This document shows positions 44,343-53,858 of a stretch of DNA of 64,000 nucleotides, in pieces. This stretch comes from RGIG4576 sp964536025 (lineage in GTDB: Bacteria > Bacteroidota > Bacteroidia > Bacteroidales > Muribaculaceae): the NCBI GenBank assembly GCA_964536025.1, contig CAZHXA010000004.1, positions 1 to 64,000 of the forward strand, given 5' to 3'. The stretch's first letter is position 1. Each line of letters opens with the position of its first letter. The notes below the pieces were generated by a model that was not told where the DNA came from, ran no database searches, and worked only from the letters and a program-made list of their open reading frames with translations. The translations under genes and the position numbers were made by a program.

Positions 44343-45356
44343 ATGAATATTAAAATGTCATTTACAGCATTATCGGCTTTATTGAAGCGGTTGCTGGATA
44401 AAGAAACTTCGGTCATGGAAAAGCATCGCATGATTATGTTGCTTTTTTGTTATATTCCTATTTGTGTGCTTGATATTATAGCTAATTTGGTGGGAATTTC
44501 AGGGCCTCCGTCAGTTTTCTTCAATTATACACATGCGTTGTTTCTTCTGTTGTTTGCTATTTCGTTATTTTTATTTTTTACGAGCAAAATTACAGTATCA
44601 ACATGCCTTTCATTGTGTACGCTTGTGTGTCAAATGATAGTGTCGGTAGAAATGATTTATTGTGCATATAATTCATCGGAATATCATCTAATGTTGATTA
44701 TTGCCAATATGGTGCTATTGTCGATAAATATGATGTTTTCAATGTCGGTATTTATGAAAATAAACACGATGATACTTGGAATTATGACAATAGGGGTATA
44801 TGTTGCTTGTATGCTCATTACAGGCGATACATCATTGCAAAGTTTCTTGATTGTGTTTGTTATTTCTTTTTTGTTTATTGCAGTCATAGGTTTACTTATG
44901 GCAAAGGTTTCTTATATGGTAGAAAAAGAGAATAAACAATTGAAAAAGGACGAGGCTGAAGTTCTAAGTATTCTGCGACTTAAAAAAGAAGAGGTAAAAG
45001 CTTATATATCTTTGGCTACTGAAAAGTATTCAAACGATGGGACACAAGTGTTATTGGAACGGCTTGATAAAAAGACACGATATAATTTATTGGCTAATGT
45101 TGAGGCGTATATGAAGTCACGTGAAACCGAATTAAAGAAAGTTGAAGCATCTTTTCCCGATTTTACTCCTTCCGAAAGAGATATTTGTCGCTTGATTCTT
45201 CAAAATAAAAAATTAGGGGAAATTTGTACTATTTTAGGTAAGACCGAAACAAACGTTAATAGTCAGCGTGCAAATATGCGAAAAAAATTAGGATTACAAT
45301 CATCCGATAATTTGTTGGAAAAGTTGCAACAACGTCTTAATCAAAACGCATTGTAG
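44343..45356 (+). CDS. Membrane-anchored LuxR-like HTH regulator
   Basis: A 337-residue protein with about six transmembrane helices in the first 195 residues (about 28-50, 58-80, 84-105, 112-135, 140-160, 167-190). A coiled-coil linker follows (about 195-290, KENKQLKKDEAEVLSIL). The C-terminal helix-turn-helix is LuxR/GerE-like (FTPSERDICRLILQNKKLGEICTILGKTETNV...RANMRKKLGL). This puts a DNA-binding domain on the cytoplasmic face of the membrane. The signal and targets are unknown. No sensor kinase is adjacent, so it may sense directly. Confidence 0.78.
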   Translation: MNIKMSFTALSALLKRLLDKETSVMEKHRMIMLLFCYIPICVLDIIANLVGISGPPSVFFNYTHALFLLLFAISLFLFFTSKITVSTCLSLCTLVCQMIVSVEMIYCAYNSSEYHLMLIIANMVLLSINMMFSMSVFMKINTMILGIMTIGVYVACMLITGDTSLQSFLIVFVISFLFIAVIGLLMAKVSYMVEKENKQLKKDEAEVLSILRLKKEEVKAYISLATEKYSNDGTQVLLERLDKKTRYNLLANVEAYMKSRETELKKVEASFPDFTPSERDICRLILQNKKLGEICTILGKTETNVNSQRANMRKKLGLQSSDNLLEKLQQRLNQNAL

Positions 45357-45444
45357 TGAAATAGTTACAAAAAATGTATCAATAGAGTGTTTTTCTTCTC
45401 CATGTTGAAAATTTCGTGTAATTTTGTAAAAAAATAAAGTAATT

Positions 45445-46368
45445 ATGAGACAACCAAACAACAAAAATAATGTAAGACGTGAAAATCGTCCCGATAACAT
45501 AAAAACATGGACTATAAACGAAGATGGTTCTATTCTTGATATTGCAGCAATGATTTTAAAAGATCATACGCCTACAAAATTGAAGTCCATGCTTCGTCAT
45601 AATCAATTTGCTATAAATAATACGCCAACAACTCGTTATGACGCTGAAGTTCATAAAGGGAATACGTTTTCTGTGAATTTTGATCAATCATTCAAGGTTT
45701 TTAAGCATCCTCGTGTGGAGTTGGTTTATGAAGATGAGCATATTCTTGTAATTAACAAAGGGTATGGTTTGCTATCAATGGGAACCGATAATAAAAAGGA
45801 TGGTACAGCTTATAGTATAATGAGAGAATATGTGAAATATCATAATCCGTTGGCTAAAGTGTTTATCGTTCATAGGCTCGATAGAGATACTTCCGGATTG
45901 ATGATGCTTGCAAAGACGGTACAAGCGAAGGATATTATGCAGCATAATTGGAATAATATGGTGCTTAATCGCAAGTATGTAGCCGTTGTAGAAGGACTCG
46001 TTGAACAAAAAGAGGGTGTTGTAAAAAGTTATCTTGCCGAAAATTCAAAATATGAAGTGTATTCAACCGAAGACCCTTCAAAAGGTCAACTTGCAGTAAC
46101 TCGATATAAATGTCTTAAAGCAAGTAAATCATATTCTATGATGGAAGTTGAACTTGATACGGGTAGAAAGAATCAAATTCGTGTGCATATGAAAGATTTG
46201 GGGCATCCAATAGCCGGCGACCGAAAATATGGAGCTGCTCACAGTCCTATCAATCGTTTGGCTTTGCATGCACAGACACTTCGTTTCGTTCATCCTATAA
46301 CACGCCGTGAGATGAACTTCAGTACCCCTATACCTATACGTTTTCGTTCGCTTGTAAAAGGATGTTGA
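45445..46368 (+). CDS. RluA-family pseudouridine synthase
   Basis: A 307-residue enzyme isomerising uridine in rRNA or tRNA. An N-terminal S4-like RNA-binding region (about 25-80) precedes the catalytic domain, with D146 in VHRLDRDTSGLMMLAKT. The GRKNQIRVHMKDLGHPIAGDRKYG block completes it. The exact target uridine cannot be assigned. A TAATTTTG box at 45419-45426 lies 19 bases before the ATG. Confidence 0.92.
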   Translation: MRQPNNKNNVRRENRPDNIKTWTINEDGSILDIAAMILKDHTPTKLKSMLRHNQFAINNTPTTRYDAEVHKGNTFSVNFDQSFKVFKHPRVELVYEDEHILVINKGYGLLSMGTDNKKDGTAYSIMREYVKYHNPLAKVFIVHRLDRDTSGLMMLAKTVQAKDIMQHNWNNMVLNRKYVAVVEGLVEQKEGVVKSYLAENSKYEVYSTEDPSKGQLAVTRYKCLKASKSYSMMEVELDTGRKNQIRVHMKDLGHPIAGDRKYGAAHSPINRLALHAQTLRFVHPITRREMNFSTPIPIRFRSLVKGC

Positions 46369-46405
46369 TATGGAGCAATGTGGTATAATGATAAGGATTT
46401 ATGGC

Positions 46406-47371
46406 TTAATACTGTAAAGCCATATTGTCGACCCATAAAGTCATTCCTACCGTTCCTGTATATGCTGTTCCACATCCTGAAGAAGCCATTATAAGCATGT
46501 GTGTGGGAGTGGCATTTTCATTGTCCCAACCTTCTTCAACTACAGGAACCATTTTGCCTTTGCTGTTGCGAGCATAATAAGAACGGTCTTGAGGTATTAA
46601 ACCCATATAAGATTTATAGTCGGTGCGTTGGGTTATGTTACCATACCAAACTTCAATTTTGTGTCCGTTAATCCAATCGGCTGTCGATTTATTGTAACGT
46701 TGGCGTCCTGTGCCTACACGCAAGGCGTGAATGTTTCCGTCGCTGTCTTCCCATCGGCGTTGTAAGATGATAAAGACTTCTGCATTATCGCCACCGTTTA
46801 ATTTCTTTTGAGAGCCAAAACCGCTTGAATATATCATTTTATTGTCGGATGGAACGCTTACTTTATAGTCGAAAACGAGATGTGTTGGTCGCTTGGAAAA
46901 AGGTATGCCCATTTCCATTTTGCTATAAGGATTTTTTGTGCTTGATATAGGTTCTATCATTTCCCCAAGGAAAATACTGCCCGAAACAAGAACTTTCATA
47001 TTAATTAAACCAAGAGCCTTAACGCTTTCCAAGATTGTGGTCATTTTAACGCAATTATTGCCGGCGGAACGAGAGTCTTTAAATACGGCATTACTACATT
47101 TTGTAATACCTACTACTTTTGCCATGACATTAGAAGTTCCCCATGGAGAGCCACCTTCATTAGTGTAAGGAATATCTCCCTTAATGGTTTTATTAGGACC
47201 TATTTCATAAAGGGTTTTGGTGTTTCCTCCTATTATTGAAGACTCTTTAATTTCTCTTATTACCCAAGAATTAAAATCTCCAAAAGCGATTTTTTCGAGA
47301 TTTCCGGCATGTACGCATGTAGGTAAAGCAATAACTAAAGTAATTAAAAATATAAGGCTTTTTTGTTTCAT
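46406..47371 (-). CDS. PCMD-domain secreted protein
   Basis: A 321-residue protein with a signal peptide ending VHAG. The rest is beta-rich and resembles the PCMD domain (PF13201, putative carbohydrate metabolism), with a SKRPTHLVFDYKV strand and a GTVGMTLWVDNMALQY terminus. Such proteins are surface or periplasmic in gut Bacteroidales and probably bind glycans. I start at 47371 (MKQKSLIF), because the in-frame ATG at 47407 overlaps a minus-strand TAACTTTG box (47412-47405). Confidence 0.72.
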   Translation of the reverse strand: MKQKSLIFLITLVIALPTCVHAGNLEKIAFGDFNSWVIREIKESSIIGGNTKTLYEIGPNKTIKGDIPYTNEGGSPWGTSNVMAKVVGITKCSNAVFKDSRSAGNNCVKMTTILESVKALGLINMKVLVSGSIFLGEMIEPISSTKNPYSKMEMGIPFSKRPTHLVFDYKVSVPSDNKMIYSSGFGSQKKLNGGDNAEVFIILQRRWEDSDGNIHALRVGTGRQRYNKSTADWINGHKIEVWYGNITQRTDYKSYMGLIPQDRSYYARNSKGKMVPVVEEGWDNENATPTHMLIMASSGCGTAYTGTVGMTLWVDNMALQY

Positions 47372-47487
47372 CTTTTTGTAGTAATAAAAAAGTAAATTTG
47401 CCTGCAAAGTTAAACAAAAAAACGTTTAAGAAGTTCAAAGTAAGAGAAAGTAACCTATTAAGGTGTGAAACGAACCAAATAAACTGC

Positions 47488-48774
47488 TTAAGGCTGTTTT
47501 GATGCCGCTTGTGAAAGTAATCGGTGACCTATTGTACAATATAAACACTTACGAGTGTCGCAATATTCTTTTTTTGCTTGTATCAGAGCTTGTGAAGATA
47601 GTGCATCTTCGCATTTAACGCCTGCACGCACAAATGATTCTACAATCGAATTTTTTTCGGGTCTTAACGATTCGAGAAGTGATATGGCACGGTCGGAGGT
47701 GTCGTAATTTCCGGTTATAGATGAATAAGTATAATATAATGGTGCCACTGTGTTGATTAGTATAATGTCTATCGAGCTATTGCCTATTGCACGCTGTGAG
47801 CGAGATGCTCCATCACCGAATGAATAATGGTTAGCCCAATAGCCACTTAGTTCAATCAAGAATAATTCTCGCAATGCTTTTTCATCTTTTGCTTGGAGAA
47901 TATTTTCCATTAATCGGAAACCGTCTACTATGTAGTGTGCAAGCATGGCTATGCGACGGTGTGGAAAATTTTGTGGTCTTATTCTAAACGATTTCCATGC
48001 TTCAACATTCATTGGCACAAGAGAAAATTTATTTGATAAAAAGGCGTATTCATTACATAATTGTTGATAGTAGGCATCGTGTGGATATAGTTTATTGTCA
48101 AGCATGCCGGCTTGTCCGAAGAGTAGAGCCTCTATTTGAAACAAGGAATCGCAATGCTTATGTAATAATCTTAGTGGGGTACGTCTTGCAAGACGTTCAA
48201 AGGCATCATTATTTATGCCGAACCCCAAGTTTCTCGATAATGTCACATAGCACACATCTTCCCAACTTCCTTGAAAGGATTCGTATAATGTGTGTATGCG
48301 TTCCGATTTTGATTGTAAGCGTTCAAACGCGAGTGTTTGTATCCATTCGGCAAAGATAATGGAGGGTGTTTCTTTTAGCTGTTTTGCACATGGTAAAGAA
48401 GATGTTGAATTTACCAATTCGGCATATTTTTGATGAAAATTACGATTGTAGTTTAAAACCATTTGGGGGATAAGTTCCCCATTACTTCTATATACCGGGG
48501 CGTCATCTTTTTCTACAACATGGAGTATCACCGAATCATAGGCTTTGTCTTTGTCGTGCTTGTGTCGTTTCCAGTCGGAAGCCCTCATGTGAATTTCTAC
48601 ATTGCCAACCCATAAATTTCCATCAATCTCAATTTTTGCATTGAAAAAATCTGGACCGGAATCGGTATTTATGCTGCCGGTATCAATTACACGAACTTTT
48701 CGACCATCTACCGTTGACATATCGGTTAAATTCCAAAGTCGATGTTGCCAAATGTATTGCATGAGTTTTTCCAT
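47488..48774 (-). CDS. DUF2851-family protein
   Basis: A 428-residue cytoplasmic protein that I recognise as DUF2851 (PF11013) from GPDFFNAKIEIDGNLWVGNVEIHMRASDWKRHKHDKDKAYD-type sequence near the N-terminus. The C-terminus has a four-cysteine-like cluster (CDTRKCLYCTIGHRLL). No biochemical role is known to me. The family is nearly confined to Bacteroidetes. It stands apart from its minus-strand neighbours by 80-260 bases. Confidence 0.82.
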   Translation of the reverse strand: MEKLMQYIWQHRLWNLTDMSTVDGRKVRVIDTGSINTDSGPDFFNAKIEIDGNLWVGNVEIHMRASDWKRHKHDKDKAYDSVILHVVEKDDAPVYRSNGELIPQMVLNYNRNFHQKYAELVNSTSSLPCAKQLKETPSIIFAEWIQTLAFERLQSKSERIHTLYESFQGSWEDVCYVTLSRNLGFGINNDAFERLARRTPLRLLHKHCDSLFQIEALLFGQAGMLDNKLYPHDAYYQQLCNEYAFLSNKFSLVPMNVEAWKSFRIRPQNFPHRRIAMLAHYIVDGFRLMENILQAKDEKALRELFLIELSGYWANHYSFGDGASRSQRAIGNSSIDIILINTVAPLYYTYSSITGNYDTSDRAISLLESLRPEKNSIVESFVRAGVKCEDALSSQALIQAKKEYCDTRKCLYCTIGHRLLSQAASKQP

Positions 48775-49033
48775 AGAGGCTTTTCACAAATATTTTCAAT
48801 ACAAATAAAACCATTTGTTGTGATATTAGACTAAAATTTACAACTTTTATTTGAGGTGTGAAGTTTTTTTTCCTATCATGGATGTAATTTTGCAGCAAGA
48901 ATAAGGTGAATAAAATGTAAGTTGTCAACTGACCAACTATCTTGGTTGATACCAATGAAAAACACAAGAACTGAAATTTGAATTGAGAATCCGTGATTTG
49001 CTTGATATAGGCATATTTACGGATTTTCTGTTT

Positions 49034-50050
49034 TTAGTTATCTTTATTCCTTGTACTTTTAGTGGAAATATGTATTTTAGAAGGCATATAATCCTCTTCA
49101 TCTTCAATGTCGCTTCTACGATGTCTTTTTTTCTTGTCTTTGCTTTTGATATTGCGTTTATCGGCAATTTCCGTTCTTTTTTTGTGCTTAAATTGTTGTG
49201 ATTGCATTTTTTTGATTTTTTCAGAACGGCTTGTTTTGAATTTAGAAGGAGTTTGCATTTTCATGGAGATGATAGGAGTGACCATTTTCACTTCAGCTAT
49301 CACACTTGAGTCGCGTGGGGTGGGAGTAAAAAGAATATTGTTTAATGTTTTTCCTTTATTGAAACGACTTTGGTCAACGTCGGTGCGTATTCCGTTTACA
49401 GAACCACAGTCGGTGAATTGCCATAGTGTATATTTCGTGCCATCAATAAGTTCAGGTTCATTTTCAGAGTATTTGGCAATGAATAATTCATAGCCTTCAT
49501 TAAATTGTGTTGATAAGTATTTGTTGTAAAAATTTGTACCTGTGTAAATTACCGGTCTCACACCGTAGTGCTGTTCAAGTAAGTCGGCGAAAAGTTTTAC
49601 GCTGTCGGCAACTTGATCGGCTTGCCAATGCCCTTTTACTTCAATGTCTATAAGAGGGGCAAGATCTTGCTCGTTTTCACGACAATAATTAGTGAAATTT
49701 AAGAATTGGTCATAGATATAAGAAGTGGCACGCAAGAAATGGTAACACCCCACTTTCATTCCTGCCTTGCGTGCCTCTCGTATGTTATCTTCAAAAGAAG
49801 GAGATACATAAGTAGCTCCTTCGGTAGCTTTAATGTAAACAAATTGCACGTTCTCATCTTTTGACACTTTATTCCAATCGATGTACCCCTGATGGTTGGA
49901 CACATCAATGCCATGGTAAATTTCGGGTAAATAATGTTCCGGTACATAATCTTCAATGTGGTCGGTTTGTGCCTTGAGGTTGAAGAAAATAAACAAAATA
50001 GAAAGTGCCGAAACTAAAACTCTACAATATGTCCCATGCAATGTGTTCAT
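49034..50050 (-). CDS. GH25 lysozyme with a basic C-terminal tail
   Basis: A 338-residue muramidase. A hydrophobic leader (about 10-27) precedes the GH25 barrel. GIDVSNHQGYIDW (D49) and the LAPLIDIEVKG acidic pair are the catalytic blocks. The barrel ends near 250. The last 80 residues are lysine/arginine-rich and probably unstructured, and may bind anionic wall or membrane. The start codon shares one base with the metK stop (TAATG), so it is translated after metK on the same mRNA, an odd pairing of functions. Confidence 0.88.
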   Translation of the reverse strand: MNTLHGTYCRVLVSALSILFIFFNLKAQTDHIEDYVPEHYLPEIYHGIDVSNHQGYIDWNKVSKDENVQFVYIKATEGATYVSPSFEDNIREARKAGMKVGCYHFLRATSYIYDQFLNFTNYCRENEQDLAPLIDIEVKGHWQADQVADSVKLFADLLEQHYGVRPVIYTGTNFYNKYLSTQFNEGYELFIAKYSENEPELIDGTKYTLWQFTDCGSVNGIRTDVDQSRFNKGKTLNNILFTPTPRDSSVIAEVKMVTPIISMKMQTPSKFKTSRSEKIKKMQSQQFKHKKRTEIADKRNIKSKDKKKRHRRSDIEDEEDYMPSKIHISTKSTRNKDN

Positions 50051-51351
50051 TATTTACCAAAAGCCTTTTTGATAGCTTCTACATAATCCAATTTTTCCCA
50101 AGTAAATAATTCCACTTCGATTTCTTTGTCTCCTTCATACTTGGAATTGAAATGTTTGGTTACAACTTGCGGAGTGCGTCCCATGTGTCCATAGGAAGCG
50201 GTTTCTTCATATATAGGAGTACGTAGTTTCAAGCGATGTTCGATGGCAGCAGGACGCATGTCGAAGATTTTGCTTAAAATTGTTGCAATTTCAGAATCTT
50301 CCATATCAACATGTTTAGTATCATATGTGTTTACATATAGGCTCACCGGTTGGGCAACGCCTATGGCATAAGCTACTTGTACAAGCATTTCATCGGCAAT
50401 GCCGGCTGCAACGGCATTTTTTGCAATGTGTCGTGCTGCATATGCCGCCGAACGGTCAACTTTCGATGGGTCTTTCCCAGAGAATGCACCACCACCGTGT
50501 GCACCTTTACCTCCATAAGTGTCTACTATGATTTTACGACCTGTAAGCCCTGTGTCACCGTGAGGACCTCCGATAACGAATTTCCCGGTTGGGTTTACAT
50601 GAAGAATCAAGTTGTTGTCAAAAAGAGCACGAGTTTCTTCACTCAAGTTGCTTAGAACGCGAGGCAAAAGAATGTTTTCTACATCATTTTTGATGGTGTC
50701 AAGCATTTTTTTGTCGGCATAATCTTGTGCTTCTTTGCTATTATCGTTTGGCAAAATGAATTCATCATGTTGGGTGCTTATTACTATTGTGTGGATACGT
50801 GCGGGTTTATTGGTGTCGCCGTTATATTCCACAGTAACCTGACTCTTTGCATCGGGACGTAGATATGTCATGACTTTTCCCTCTTTGCGTATTGCTGCCA
50901 ATTCAATGAGCAGAGTGTGTGCAAGAGAAAGGGATATTGGCATGTATTCCGGAGTTTCATTGGATGCGTAGCCGAACATCATACCTTGGTCGCCTGCTCC
51001 TTGTTCTTCGGCATTTTCACGTTCAACACCACGATTAATATCCTGTGATTGTTCATGTAGTGCAGAGAAGACACCGCATGCGTCGGCATCAAATTTATAT
51101 TCACTCTTGTTGTAACCAATTCTGTTTATGACCTTTCTTGTTACTTCCATAAGGTCTATATAAGCATTGGATTTTACTTCTCCGGCAATTACAACTTGTC
51201 CGGTTGTAACAAGGGTCTCACAAGCAACTTTTGAATTAGGGTCATACGCCAAAAAGCGGTCAAGAAGAGCGTCGCTTATTTGGTCGGCAACTTTGTCGGG
51301 GTGTCCTTCCGACACCGATTCGGATGTGAATAAATAGTTCATCTTTTCCAT
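50050..51351 (-). CDS. metK: S-adenosylmethionine synthetase
   Basis: A 433-residue enzyme making SAM from methionine and ATP. SVSEGHPDKVADQISDA binds ATP and metal, and GAGDQGMMFGYA and GGGAFSGKDPSKVDRSAAYAAR are the other signatures. The length is near the longer form usual in Bacteroidetes. An ATG three codons in (51342, MNYLFTSES) is an alternative start. It has a promoter at 51484-51513 and a structured 5' leader. GH25 follows with a one-base overlap. Confidence 0.96.
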   Translation of the reverse strand: MEKMNYLFTSESVSEGHPDKVADQISDALLDRFLAYDPNSKVACETLVTTGQVVIAGEVKSNAYIDLMEVTRKVINRIGYNKSEYKFDADACGVFSALHEQSQDINRGVERENAEEQGAGDQGMMFGYASNETPEYMPISLSLAHTLLIELAAIRKEGKVMTYLRPDAKSQVTVEYNGDTNKPARIHTIVISTQHDEFILPNDNSKEAQDYADKKMLDTIKNDVENILLPRVLSNLSEETRALFDNNLILHVNPTGKFVIGGPHGDTGLTGRKIIVDTYGGKGAHGGGAFSGKDPSKVDRSAAYAARHIAKNAVAAGIADEMLVQVAYAIGVAQPVSLYVNTYDTKHVDMEDSEIATILSKIFDMRPAAIEHRLKLRTPIYEETASYGHMGRTPQVVTKHFNSKYEGDKEIEVELFTWEKLDYVEAIKKAFGK

Positions 51352-51363
51352 TTTTGTTTTAAA

Positions 51364-51463
51364 GTGGAAAAATGCAGGCTTCTACCTCGAAAATGTTGAT
51401 TTTTGTTGTAGAACGCAGTTTTAGCATTTTTTTTTGTGGTTGCAAGCAGCCAAATTTTTCCAC
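51364..51463 (-). promoter_or_regulatory. metK leader with competing pairings
   Basis: The leader segment at 51375-51364 (mRNA GCATTTTTCCAC) can pair with either of two upstream segments. One is GTGGAAAAAT from 51463-51454, 10 bp. The other is AAAAATGC from 51431-51424, 8 bp. The two choices exclude each other. An internal TTCTAC/GTAGAA stem also forms. This resembles a riboswitch or attenuator, but the arms are A/T-rich and no known SAM-riboswitch core is clear. Confidence 0.4.
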
Positions 51464-51483
51464 ATGGTTAATAATTTCGATTG

Positions 51484-51513
51484 CAAAGATAATGCTTATG
51501 CTTTAAACGCCAA
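51484..51513 (-). promoter_or_regulatory. metK promoter
   Basis: On the minus strand TTG (51513-51511), a 19-base spacer and TATCTTTG (51491-51484) fit the consensus. The leader to the start codon is about 125 bases. Confidence 0.65.
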
Positions 51514-51531
51514 TAAAAAGACAGTTAAAAT

Positions 51532-51562
51532 TTTGGTCTTAATACAAAAATTGGTATCTTTG
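51532..51562 (+). promoter_or_regulatory. Promoter of the PpiD-like gene
   Basis: TTTG at 51532-51535, a 19-base spacer and TATCTTTG at 51555-51562 match the consensus. It faces the metK promoter; the -33 regions lie about 20 bases apart. Confidence 0.75.
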
Positions 51563-51648
51563 CGCGCTTATCTATCGCATATATATTATATGCAATATTT
51601 TTTTGTGATTGAATTAATAGAAATAAAAATAAAAAACTAAATAATTAA

Positions 51649-53706
51649 ATGGCTGCATTAGAGAAAATTAGAAAAAGAGCAGTACTATTGACCGTAGTCA
51701 TTGGTCTTGCTCTGTTGGCTTTCATCTTGGGCGACTTGATTAATTCCGGTCAAGCGTTCTTTGGTGATGGAAACACAATTGTGAAAGTCGGTGATGATAA
51801 AATCGACGCAATGGAGTTTCAAAAACGTTATGAAGAGGTAAGTGCACAAGCTCAAAACAATGGTAATCAAATTGCCGATGGAGCTCTTCTTCAAAATAAC
51901 GTTATTGAAGGTATGATTTCTGAAAAACTATTGGATAAGGAATTTGAGGAAGTAGGAATTTATGTTACCGACAATGAACTTACCGAAGCAATGACAGGAA
52001 AAAATGCAAACCCATATATGTTGCAATATGCTCAACAAATGGGATTTGAATCTCCTGCTCAATTATATGATTTCCTTTTCAATCCTGCTAAATATGGTGT
52101 TGCTGAAGCTCAAGTTGCTGAAGCAAAAGCTAATTGGGTGAAAATGGAAAACGAAATGGTTCGTTTGCTTAAACAAACAAAACTTCAAACTTTGATTGCA
52201 AGCATTTTCCAAGCAAACGACTTGGATAAAAAATCTTTGTTTGAAGAAAATGCCGTTACATCACAAGTTGCTTATGTAAAAGCTGATTATTCAACATTAA
52301 AAGACGAAGATTTTGAAGTCTCTGATGCTGATTTGAAATCGAAATACAACAAGATGAAAAATATGTTCAGAATTGAAGGTGAACAACGCGTAGGTCATGT
52401 GCTTGCAGTAGATGTTGTTCCTTCGGCTGAAGATTTGGCTGCGTCAAAGGCGTTGGTTGATACTTCATTAGTTGTTCTTCGTTCAGAAGCAGGTGTTGAC
52501 GGAATTCGTCATAATAGCGAATTGGTTATTGAAGAATCTGCAGTAAGATTGAGCGACATTCGTGACCCTCAAGTAAAAGAATTCATTGAAAAGGCTAAAG
52601 TGGGTGAAGTTAGCGAACCTAAATTTGTCTCAAATGAATATACTTTTGCAAAACTTACCGGAAAAAATCTTGAAGTAGACTCTGTAAATATAAATATGGT
52701 TACAGTACAAGGCGACAAGAAAGTTCAAGATTCTATAATGAATGTTTTAAATTCAGGAAAATCTTTTGCTGAAGTCGTAAACGGAAAGACTGTAAACGGA
52801 GAACAAGATGTATGGCAAGTGTTGTTGAACGTTGCTGATTCAGTTAAAACTAAAGTACTTGGTGGTGGAAATGAATATTTCGCTCTTACATCAAATGATC
52901 AAATGGCATACTTTGTGAAAGTAAATAAAAAAGTTGCTCCTAAAAACATCTATGATGTAGCATTTGTGTCTCACAAGGTAGTTCCAAGTATTAAAACTGT
53001 AAATGACTTGCGTGATAAATTGCAATCATTCATCAATGAAAATAATACAAGTGAATTGTTGGAAAACAAAGCTGTTTCAGCAGGTTATCAACCAATGCAA
53101 TGTGTTGTTTATAGCACAACACCACAAATAAACGGAATAGCTAACACACGTAAAGCTGTTCAATGGTTGTTTGGTGCAACTAAGGGATCTGTTTCTCCTA
53201 TCTTTGATAAGGAAAACAAAGATAAAATGGTTGTTGTTGCACTTGATGATGTTTACGAAGATGACTATTTGCCGGTAAGTGATTCTCAAGTTAAAATGAT
53301 GCTTACTCAAGTGGTTCGTTCTGACAAAAAAGGTGAAGCTCTTGTAGAAAAATATAATGGAAAAGCATCCGATTTGGAAGGCTATGCAAAATTAATGGAA
53401 TCGAAAGTAGATACAGCACAAGTAACATTTGGTCAACCATATGTTCCGGGTCTTGGAATGGGAGAAAATGCGTTTGTTGCAAGTGTTGTAGCTGCTAAGG
53501 AAAATGAGTTAAAAGGAGTTGTCAAGGGTAACTCTGCTGCTTATGTATTTAAGGTTGTTAAGCATGAGCACTCTCAACGAACTCCGGGCAGTGAAGTTGA
53601 TCGTCAATTTGCTATGACTCGTGGTACCAATGCTGTAATGCAAAACGTAGAAAGAATTCTTCGTAAAGCATCTAAAGTAGAAAACAACATGATTAAGTTC
53701 TTCTAA
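51649..53706 (+). CDS. PpiD/SurA-like periplasmic peptidyl-prolyl isomerase
   Basis: A 685-residue membrane-anchored chaperone. One transmembrane helix at about 12-31 (AVLLTVVIGLALLAFILGDL) is followed by a SurA_N-like helical domain (about 40-200) and parvulin-like rotamase regions (about 230-460). It is likely to help folding of outer-membrane and secreted proteins at the periplasmic face. The second parvulin segment is weakly conserved. It has its own promoter and terminator. Confidence 0.88.
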   Translation: MAALEKIRKRAVLLTVVIGLALLAFILGDLINSGQAFFGDGNTIVKVGDDKIDAMEFQKRYEEVSAQAQNNGNQIADGALLQNNVIEGMISEKLLDKEFEEVGIYVTDNELTEAMTGKNANPYMLQYAQQMGFESPAQLYDFLFNPAKYGVAEAQVAEAKANWVKMENEMVRLLKQTKLQTLIASIFQANDLDKKSLFEENAVTSQVAYVKADYSTLKDEDFEVSDADLKSKYNKMKNMFRIEGEQRVGHVLAVDVVPSAEDLAASKALVDTSLVVLRSEAGVDGIRHNSELVIEESAVRLSDIRDPQVKEFIEKAKVGEVSEPKFVSNEYTFAKLTGKNLEVDSVNINMVTVQGDKKVQDSIMNVLNSGKSFAEVVNGKTVNGEQDVWQVLLNVADSVKTKVLGGGNEYFALTSNDQMAYFVKVNKKVAPKNIYDVAFVSHKVVPSIKTVNDLRDKLQSFINENNTSELLENKAVSAGYQPMQCVVYSTTPQINGIANTRKAVQWLFGATKGSVSPIFDKENKDKMVVVALDDVYEDDYLPVSDSQVKMMLTQVVRSDKKGEALVEKYNGKASDLEGYAKLMESKVDTAQVTFGQPYVPGLGMGENAFVASVVAAKENELKGVVKGNSAAYVFKVVKHEHSQRTPGSEVDRQFAMTRGTNAVMQNVERILRKASKVENNMIKFF

Positions 53707-53738
53707 TTATTTGTGATAATAATTAAAAGTTTTAATAT

Positions 53739-53773
53739 AGCGGTATGGTTTTCAGCCATATCGCTTTTTTTTA
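53739..53773 (+). terminator. Terminator after the PpiD-like gene
   Basis: AGCGGTATGG (53739-53748) pairs with CCATATCGCT (53756-53765), one G-T pair, 7-base loop, followed by a run of T. Confidence 0.92.
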
Positions 53774-53858
53774 TTTGTATAGTTGATATTAACTTTGCTA
53801 TATATGAAAATTGAAAAAAAATGCGTATTTTTGGCATTATATTAATAAATTATCAAAG

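Noticed and set aside
45118..45123. Further CACGTG cores (also 23284-23289 and 61130-61135) as extra parS sites
   Set aside because: All are inside coding sequence, and the flanks match only one half of the 16-mer.
49107..49493. 128-codon plus-strand ORF opposite the GH25 gene
   Set aside because: It is the antisense of the lysozyme tail, has no start context or family motif, and GH25 has clear catalytic blocks.
51352..51480. Known SAM-II riboswitch in the metK leader (a GCTAAAA string is present)
   Set aside because: The P1 helix and the pseudoknot partner of SAM-II could not be laid out; only the general competing-stem structure is reported.
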